DNA from: Atopobacter sp. AH10
GTDB taxonomy: Bacteria; Bacillota; Bacilli; Lactobacillales; Aerococcaceae
Length of the DNA: 38,021 nucleotides
Assembly: GCF_003664595.1 (NCBI RefSeq)
Contig: NZ_QXPZ01000009.1
Location: forward strand, 1-38,021
Direction: 5' to 3'
The notes beneath the pieces are model-generated. The model had not been told where the DNA came from, ran no database searches, and was given only the letters and a program-made list of their open reading frames with translations. Shown here in pieces: positions 32,359-38,021 of the stretch. The translations under genes were made by a program, and so were the position numbers. Numbering within the stretch: the first letter of the stretch is position 1; the number at the start of each line of letters is the position of its first letter.

Positions 32359-33567
32359 TTGAATTTACTTTTTCTTGGTTCTATTTATAAAAATTCAGAT
32401 GAGAATAAACTTATAGAAGAAAATCCTGGAGGCATTGGAATTGCTTCAAATACGCTACAAGTAAATCTTTTGAATGCTTTAAATCTTTATGACGTTAATA
32501 CCGAGGTGATTTCTTCGCTACCAGTTGGGAACTTTCCTAATTTAAGCAGATCGTTTCTTTATAATAAAAAGAAATATCTTTTGTTTGATAAGATCCCTGT
32601 TAATCAATTATTAACTGTTAATACTTATTTGATAAAGCATTTTATCAGAGAAAAAGTTGCCAAGAAGATAGTAAAAAATTGGATTAGAAAAAATTCCAAA
32701 GACTCTGTTATAATGATTTACGATCTCTATATGCCATACTTAAATTTAATTCCTTTTATAAAGGAGTGCAATCCAAATATTCCGATTGTTATATTTATAC
32801 CTGATTTAATCGGCAAACTAAGAAATGATACTGGTAACTCTAAGTTGATTAACTTATTTTTAAAGTCAAGAGAAAATAAATGTCTTGATCTTGTCAACTT
32901 TGCAGACGCATATATTTTTGTTAGCGATCTTATGAAGGAGCAAGTTAATGTTTCAGTAAAGCCATATATAACGATTCATGGCATTGTTAATGACCAACTA
33001 CAACAAAAAGAAATTGGGAATATAAAAAATAAACTCATTTTTTTATATTCCGGTCTGCTTAGTAAGCAATATAATGTTGATAAGTTAGTTGATTATTTTA
33101 TCCATGATAATTCAAATACAAATGAACTTTGGATTTGCGGTAGTGGAGAACTTAGTGATTATATTAAGTACACTGCTGTAAATAATCCAAATATAAGGTA
33201 CTTTGGGCTAGTTTCCAAAAAACAAGCTAATGACTTGGAATTAATGGCTGATGTTTGTGTTAACCCCAGACCTAATAGGGGTATATATACGAGATACTCT
33301 TTTCCTTCAAAAAATTTAGAGTACTTAAATAAAGGAAAGTCAGTTATTTGCTATAAGCTCCCGCCATTTAAGGATACATTTGATAATTGTTTCAGTTATA
33401 TAACTAATGAAATGAGCTTAGAGAATTGGATTGATTATAACGCTAAAATTTCTACGGAAGAATTACATAATATTGGATCATCTAATCGATCTTTTGTTCA
33501 AAAGACATTTGGCATAGATTCTCAAGGAAATCGTATCTTAGCTTTTTTAAATAATTTAATTTACTAA
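32359..33567 (+). CDS. Glycosyltransferase (GT4-like)
   Basis: 402 residues. The start is TTG 32359, with GAGGTG 6 nt upstream; there is no ATG nearby. The N-terminal part has GGIGIASNTLQVNLLNAL, a glycan-acceptor-domain pattern. The C-terminal half has FLYSGLLSKQYNVDKLVDYF, WICGSGEL and a degenerate acidic motif in YSFPSKNLEYLNKGKSVI, so the fold is confident but the E-x7-E motif is weak. Sugar specificity is unknown. Likely serotype-specific. Confidence 0.78.
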   Translation: MNLLFLGSIYKNSDENKLIEENPGGIGIASNTLQVNLLNALNLYDVNTEVISSLPVGNFPNLSRSFLYNKKKYLLFDKIPVNQLLTVNTYLIKHFIREKVAKKIVKNWIRKNSKDSVIMIYDLYMPYLNLIPFIKECNPNIPIVIFIPDLIGKLRNDTGNSKLINLFLKSRENKCLDLVNFADAYIFVSDLMKEQVNVSVKPYITIHGIVNDQLQQKEIGNIKNKLIFLYSGLLSKQYNVDKLVDYFIHDNSNTNELWICGSGELSDYIKYTAVNNPNIRYFGLVSKKQANDLELMADVCVNPRPNRGIYTRYSFPSKNLEYLNKGKSVICYKLPPFKDTFDNCFSYITNEMSLENWIDYNAKISTEELHNIGSSNRSFVQKTFGIDSQGNRILAFLNNLIY

Positions 33568-33583
33568 ATAGAAGGAGCAAAAA

Positions 33584-34957
33584 ATGAATTTGAGAAAATC
33601 AATTTTCTGTCTTTTCTTTATAATTTTAGACTTTTTATTTGCTATTATCGCATTCAATTTTTTTCAAGAAAAAATATTTACTTTTTTGGTATTATATACT
33701 ACTTTATCTATGTCTGTTTTTTTTATATTTTTGTTTAAAAATTTATCAGAAAATATTTTCTTGATTTTATTTTTATTTTCGTTTAGTATTTTTTTCTTGA
33801 TCAATCCTTATATAAGTATTATTGACAGTGAAGATATCATTTTAAATATTGGATTTAGTAACGCCATGGGCGTTATATTACTTGCAATTAGTGGAATTAA
33901 ACTCGGTGTATTTTTTAATCAAATGTTTAATACAACTAAAAACAGCTCTCCAAATTTCTACAGTAAAAATTTAGTTTACTACAGGAAATCTGCTTTAGTA
34001 TTATTTTTACTAACACTCCCGTTTTTTATTTATAATCAGTTTCAAGTGAGGCAAGTAATGCTAAACTATGGTTACGCTGAAATTTATAAGACTGGAAAAA
34101 TAGATGTTATCTTTAGAATTAGCCAATTTACAATTTCATTTTATTATTTATTTCTTTCTTGCTTCCCAACAAAAAAAGAATTCATTAATTCTTTGATTTT
34201 ATTTTTGCCAGTTGTTTCTTTGACATTGATAACTGGAGAACGGTCACAAATTGTATTGCATTCTTTGGTTTTATTTTCATACTATGTTATAAGAAATGCT
34301 ATAAAAGGATATCATTTAAAAATAAGTTTTAGATTGATTTTTACTATAGTTTTTATAATTATATTATCTTCAAATATTTTAATGCTAATTAGTAATTTAA
34401 GAATTGGTCATACTGATAATTCAAATATATCTTTTTTTCAATTTTTAAAACAGCAGTCATCTACTTTCGAATTATTGGCAGATGGTATAGTTAAGCAAGA
34501 CAGTTTAAAACGGATGAGCAATTTATTTTCAATCCAAGCCGTTTTAAATGGTGTAGAGGCTATAAGAACACCTTTAAAATTTTTTCTACCATCAATTTAT
34601 AACGATGTATTTTCTCATAATCTTGGTAGTGTCTACACTTATTTAAGGGATCCAGTTTACTTTTATTTAGGAGGAAGTTTTGGTACAACCTACTTATTAG
34701 AACTATTTTTAGATGGTGGTTGGCTTATTGTTATACTAGTGAATGTAATTATTGGATACTCTTTAAAGATACGTAATTTAGAAGTTTTTAAAAATTGGAT
34801 TATATTATACTTTACTCTTATTTCGCTAAGATCTATATATTTTATGCCAAGAGAGTCTCTTTTAAACTTTATGAATCAATTTATATCAGTTACAAATATA
34901 AGTTCGCTATTTATAATTTTATTAATTGGACAAACACTTTCAAGTATGAAGAGGTAG
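33584..34957 (+). CDS. wzy: Capsule repeat-unit polymerase (Wzy-like membrane protein)
   Basis: 457 residues with about 10-12 hydrophobic segments spread over the whole length and no soluble domain. TGERSQIVLHSLV and a long hydrophilic loop at about 280-330 fit the oligosaccharide repeat-unit polymerase family. Wzy proteins are poorly conserved, so the call rests on topology, the short motif and position next to the flippase. AAGGAGC lies before the ATG. The DNA is very AT-rich. Confidence 0.8.
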   Translation: MNLRKSIFCLFFIILDFLFAIIAFNFFQEKIFTFLVLYTTLSMSVFFIFLFKNLSENIFLILFLFSFSIFFLINPYISIIDSEDIILNIGFSNAMGVILLAISGIKLGVFFNQMFNTTKNSSPNFYSKNLVYYRKSALVLFLLTLPFFIYNQFQVRQVMLNYGYAEIYKTGKIDVIFRISQFTISFYYLFLSCFPTKKEFINSLILFLPVVSLTLITGERSQIVLHSLVLFSYYVIRNAIKGYHLKISFRLIFTIVFIIILSSNILMLISNLRIGHTDNSNISFFQFLKQQSSTFELLADGIVKQDSLKRMSNLFSIQAVLNGVEAIRTPLKFFLPSIYNDVFSHNLGSVYTYLRDPVYFYLGGSFGTTYLLELFLDGGWLIVILVNVIIGYSLKIRNLEVFKNWIILYFTLISLRSIYFMPRESLLNFMNQFISVTNISSLFIILLIGQTLSSMKR

Positions 34958-34961
34958 TAAG

Positions 34962-36203
34962 ATGAAAATTTCAATGCTTTTTAACATTATTCCGGAGTAT
35001 CCAGCTAATGAATTAAATATTAAAGCTTCGCCAATGGGCGGCTGGTTAATGTCTATGGCTAAAGAAATTAAAAGATTGACCGATTTCGATATCCATATTG
35101 TATGTCCCTTGGCTCACGGTAAAAATATAATGACATTTAATGATGAAGAATTTAGTTATGTTCTAATTCCAGAAAAAAATAATAAGGATTATTGGAAACA
35201 ATATTTAGGATCTTATAGCCCAGAGATAATTCATATCAATGGTACAGAATTATCTTTTGCTGATCCAATTTTTGAAATTTCTTGTAATTCAAAAATAGTT
35301 ACATCTATTCAAGGTATTATCACTGAATATGAAAAGTATTATTATGGTGGTTTAACATTTAAAGAAATTTTAAATAATATCACTTTTAAGGATATTATAA
35401 GGCGATCAACTATTTTTCATCGAAAAAAATTATTTAAGAAGCAAATTTCATCTGAATTATATAAGTTAATGCATTCGGATATCATAATTGGTAGAACAGA
35501 ATGGGACTATGCCTTTGTTGAATCTATTGGACTAGAAAATAAATATAGAGAATGCAATGAAAATTTAAGGAATATTTTTTATTCTAATAATAAGTGGGAC
35601 ATTAATCAAACGATCTCAAATTCAATTTTCTGTAGTCAGGGTGCCGTTTCATATAAGGGAATACATTTTTTATTAAAGGCACTTCCTATTTTAAAGGAAA
35701 ATTTTCCAAATATTAAAGTTCAAATAGCGGGACACAATGTTATTAAAGACGATACATTAAAGGATAGAATTATGATGTCTGGATATGGAAACTTTGTTCG
35801 AAAGTTAATAAAGCATAACAATTTAGAAAATAATGTTGTCTATTTAGGATTATTATCTGCAGAAGAGATGCATGAGAAGTTAATAAAATCGAGAGTTTTT
35901 GTTCAAACATCTGCTATTGAAAATAGTCCTAATTCTTTAGGCGAAGCAATGTTAACGGGTGTACCTATTGTTGCTTCTTATGTAGGTGGGACTTCTAAAT
36001 ATATTAAGCATGGAGAAAATGGATTTTTGTATGATTATAAAGACTATGTAATGCTTTCTCACTATTTAAAAATTATGATGACTGATAGTGATCTTTCTTT
36101 ATCATTTAGCAAGTCGGGATTATTATTAAGTCAAAACTTTTATAATAGAGAGAAAAATACCAGAACATTAATCGATATTTATGAGAATTTAATGGGTATG
36201 TGA
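34962..36203 (+). CDS. Glycosyltransferase (GT4 type)
   Basis: 413 residues. The donor domain is clear: CSQGAVSYKGIHFLLKALPILK, VQIAGHNV, VYLGLLSAEEMH and SAIENSPNSLGEAML with the E-x7-E pattern, then HGENGFLYDYKD. The N-terminal PMGGWLMSMAKEIKRL is the acceptor-domain start. Substrate unknown. It begins 4 bp after the polymerase gene and ends 4 bp before the flippase gene. Confidence 0.85.
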   Translation: MKISMLFNIIPEYPANELNIKASPMGGWLMSMAKEIKRLTDFDIHIVCPLAHGKNIMTFNDEEFSYVLIPEKNNKDYWKQYLGSYSPEIIHINGTELSFADPIFEISCNSKIVTSIQGIITEYEKYYYGGLTFKEILNNITFKDIIRRSTIFHRKKLFKKQISSELYKLMHSDIIIGRTEWDYAFVESIGLENKYRECNENLRNIFYSNNKWDINQTISNSIFCSQGAVSYKGIHFLLKALPILKENFPNIKVQIAGHNVIKDDTLKDRIMMSGYGNFVRKLIKHNNLENNVVYLGLLSAEEMHEKLIKSRVFVQTSAIENSPNSLGEAMLTGVPIVASYVGGTSKYIKHGENGFLYDYKDYVMLSHYLKIMMTDSDLSLSFSKSGLLLSQNFYNREKNTRTLIDIYENLMGM

Positions 36204-36207
36204 AAAA

Positions 36208-37566
36208 ATGAAAACATTAAAAAATATTATTAAAGTGGCAATTTCAAATTTCTTAAACTTTGGAAGCAGTTTAATAGTAGGTTTTATACTACCAACTATT
36301 TTATCTGTTTCAGAGTATGGATATTTTAGGCAATTTAATTTATATTTGACTTTCCTGTTTATCCTAAATTTAGGATTTAATGATGGGGTTTATATTAAAT
36401 ACGGAGGCCAAAATATAGATAGTATTGATAAAACAAAGGTGATTAGTGAACATGAATTTATAGTTATTTATCATCTGTTAATAGCATTAGTATTAGCTTT
36501 GGTCTCCCTAAAATTTAGCAATATTTTTTTAAGCTCCATTTTCATAATATCTTTCTTTTACTTGGTAATTGGATATCATCAAAATCTTTTACAAGCTTTA
36601 GGTGAGTTTAATCTTTTCTCGGTTGTCAGCATATTTCGAACGGTCACCTACTTTGGATTACTAGTTATCTGCCTCATTCTACCCGGTAATGGAAGTTATT
36701 ATAGATATATCTTAGCATTAATAATTAGTTATATTCTGCAGTTCGCGGCCTTCGAATTTATTTTTTTTAAGAAACTAGGAACTCGCTCTATTAAAAAAAA
36801 TAATCGTAGTCGTATTAGCTCTTTGTTCCATATTGGATTCTTTATTTTAATTGGTAATATGGCTAGTAGTTTTATAGGTTCAGTTGGAAACTGGTCAGTA
36901 AATCTATTTATGTCAATTGAGAACTTTGCTAGATATAATTTTCAAAATTCTTTGCTGAATATTTTTCTATTGATTATTAACTCTATTGGACTAGTATTTT
37001 ATAATGTTGTCATTAATAAAGGCTCTCCGAATTTTTTAATTCGGGCTAAGAACATGTGCTTTATTATTGGGGCTCTATGTTGCTTAGGTTACTTTCCATT
37101 AGCTTGGATTGTAATAACCTTTATAGATAAGTATTCTTCGACTTTGCCAATATTAAAAGCTATCTTAATTTCGTTGCCCGTGCTTATTACTATAAATATT
37201 TTGACGAATAATTTATATAAAGCAAAAAAAATGCAAAAACAGTATTTCAAAGATTCAATTATTATTGCTCTTATAGCAAGTGCAATAGTCTTTTCTATTA
37301 ATTATTTTACTAAGTCTTTAATTTTGACTGCTTATTCTACTACTGTAGTCTATTTTGGATGGTATTTTTTTCTTTCAGTATACAGATTTAAATTCTTAGA
37401 AATAACGAAGAATGAGCTCTTTGGTACTCTAACTTTTTTAATTTCCTTTTATATATCTACATTTTTAGATGATTTAATCTTAGGTTTTTTTTGCTATCTC
37501 GTTTATTGTATAGTTTTAATTAGATTTAATTGGAAAAATATAAAATCTTTTTTATCATTTCTATAA
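36208..37566 (+). CDS. wzx: Repeat-unit flippase (Wzx, MOP superfamily)
   Basis: 452 residues with about 12-14 membrane helices along the full length. The start, FLNFGSSLIVGFILPTILS followed by EYGYFRQFNLYLTFLFILNLGF, is the usual polysaccharide-transporter pattern. It would flip the undecaprenyl-linked repeat unit to the outer face for the polymerase. It is the last capsule gene in the window. No O-acetyltransferase or sugar dehydrogenase is seen before the insertion-sequence debris. Confidence 0.9.
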   Translation: MKTLKNIIKVAISNFLNFGSSLIVGFILPTILSVSEYGYFRQFNLYLTFLFILNLGFNDGVYIKYGGQNIDSIDKTKVISEHEFIVIYHLLIALVLALVSLKFSNIFLSSIFIISFFYLVIGYHQNLLQALGEFNLFSVVSIFRTVTYFGLLVICLILPGNGSYYRYILALIISYILQFAAFEFIFFKKLGTRSIKKNNRSRISSLFHIGFFILIGNMASSFIGSVGNWSVNLFMSIENFARYNFQNSLLNIFLLIINSIGLVFYNVVINKGSPNFLIRAKNMCFIIGALCCLGYFPLAWIVITFIDKYSSTLPILKAILISLPVLITINILTNNLYKAKKMQKQYFKDSIIIALIASAIVFSINYFTKSLILTAYSTTVVYFGWYFFLSVYRFKFLEITKNELFGTLTFLISFYISTFLDDLILGFFCYLVYCIVLIRFNWKNIKSFLSFL

Positions 37567-37680
37567 TTTTTTAATTTGATGAATATGATTATTTAGAGAT
37601 TCGCCTCGTTGCCCCAATTTGAGCCATCGAAACCGGTTGGATACGTCGCAATTAATAATACCACCTAAATCGGCCGTGCT

Positions 37681-37705
37681 GAACCACTTCATGTGGTTCT
37701 TTTTT
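37681..37705 (+). terminator. Rho-independent terminator 115 bp after wzx
   Basis: GAACCAC (37681-37687), TTCAT loop, GTGGTTC (37693-37699), then six T: a textbook terminator. It would end the capsule transcript here, though it may belong to the mobile-element debris around it. Confidence 0.88.
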
Positions 37706-37768
37706 ATTATCTAAATGGTATAAATAAGGCGTGAGAAGTATTCACAATATATTTAGCAGGTGGCATAT

Positions 37769-37813
37769 TTGCCAAACTATATCGAAATGATTCGCCTACA
37801 TGAAGATGAGTGA
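37769..37813 (+). pseudogene. Possible IstA (IS21-type) transposase N-terminal stub
   Basis: AGGTGG (37757-37762) is followed by TTG and 13 further codons reading PNYIEMIRLHEDE before TGA. This resembles the first residues of IS21-family IstA proteins (Y-x-E-x-I-R-L-H). The reading frame then stops, and IS21-like terminal repeats follow 18 bp later. I infer a deleted element in which the transposase body is lost. Confidence 0.4.
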
Positions 37814-37830
37814 TTATTACAAGCGATTGT

Positions 37831-37882
37831 GAGCCACTGTTCCACGAGATTTGAGCCACTGTTCCACAGGAACTGAGCCACC
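37831..37882. mobile_element. IS21-like terminal repeats (element remnant)
   Basis: GAGCCAC occurs at 37831, 37853 and 37875, exactly 22 bp apart. The first two continue identically as GAGCCACTGTTCCAC. A related GAGCCATCG lies at 37621. Multiple ordered short repeats of the TGGAACAGTGGCTC type (minus-strand reading) are characteristic of IS21-family ends in Firmicutes. No IstA or IstB gene is intact here. The limits of the original element cannot be fixed. Confidence 0.5.
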
Positions 37883-37924
37883 TCTTTTAATTGTTACCGG
37901 AGCAGGGCTCCAAGTCATTACGTG

Positions 37925-38021
37925 TTAAGCGGCAATTCGCTCACAATTAAAAGCCTTAACTGTATTTGGTAAACTAAAAATCAGCCAAGTGGCAATTAAA
38001 AATCCAGCCGCTTGACCAACA
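37925..38021 (-). CDS. C-terminal end of an unidentified minus-strand protein
   Basis: Read on the minus strand, codons from 38020 to the TAA at 37927-37925 give 31 residues (VGQAAGFLIATWLIFSLPNT, then VKAFNCERIAA). The frame is open to the window edge, so the rest lies to the right. It converges on the insertion-sequence debris. I do not recognise the family: a transposase end or a membrane protein are both possible. The frame may also be chance. Confidence 0.3.
   Translation of the reverse strand, partial: VGQAAGFLIATWLIFSLPNTVKAFNCERIAA

Overview
The window is from a low-GC Gram-positive bacterium, most likely Lactobacillales. Supporting signs are an LPQTG sortase signal with a short positive tail, strong AGGAGG-type ribosome sites, a streptococcal/lactobacillal-type capsule control cassette (LCP, Wzz, BY-kinase, PHP phosphatase), PepO, AsnA and a short malic enzyme. 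A member of Aerococcaceae would fit, but nothing in the sequence fixes the genus.

Layout. Bases 2-3337 are the 3' part of a very large collagen-like, KDG-repeat, LPXTG-anchored surface protein that enters from the left edge. About 3.3-19.3 kb is a set of mostly monocistronic housekeeping and stress genes: an endonuclease III-related DNA glycosylase, a ROK sugar kinase (minus), a P1B-4 metal-efflux ATPase, an ArsR/SmtB zinc-type repressor, a secreted M13 peptidase (PepO), a Cof-type HAD phosphatase, the cysK-cysE pair for cysteine synthesis, a malic enzyme (minus), a phage-lysin-like amidase and AsnA. About 19.4-37.6 kb is a Wzx/Wzy-type capsule operon read left to right. It has one clear promoter at 19416-19444 and a roughly 400-nt leader. 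The regulatory genes come first, then a block matching Staphylococcus aureus capD, capM, capN, capL, capE, capF and capG, then three glycosyltransferases, the polymerase and the flippase. The last 450 bp hold a terminator, IS21-like debris and the tail of an unidentified minus-strand gene.

Capsule logic. CapD and CapN should give UDP-D-FucNAc (or its C4 epimer QuiNAc). CapE, CapF and CapG should give UDP-L-FucNAc. CapM should load the first sugar-1-phosphate on undecaprenyl phosphate and CapL should add L-FucNAc. This is the same reducing-end disaccharide route as S. aureus types 5 and 8. Three further glycosyltransferases imply a longer repeat unit. From about 31.4 kb the DNA is visibly more AT-rich, which suggests the serotype-specific half was acquired separately.

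The most unusual feature is the intergenic DNA. Nearly every long gap left of the capsule genes carries its own private tandem repeat, with units of about 20-90 bp and 2-12 copies. No family is shared between gaps. Several arrays grow out of a gene end: the ROK kinase start with its ribosome site is present three times, and the ends of the HAD and amidase genes are copied into their arrays. Many units hold a short palindrome. The 8-copy, 37-bp array inside the capsule leader is the best candidate for a copy-number-variable control element.
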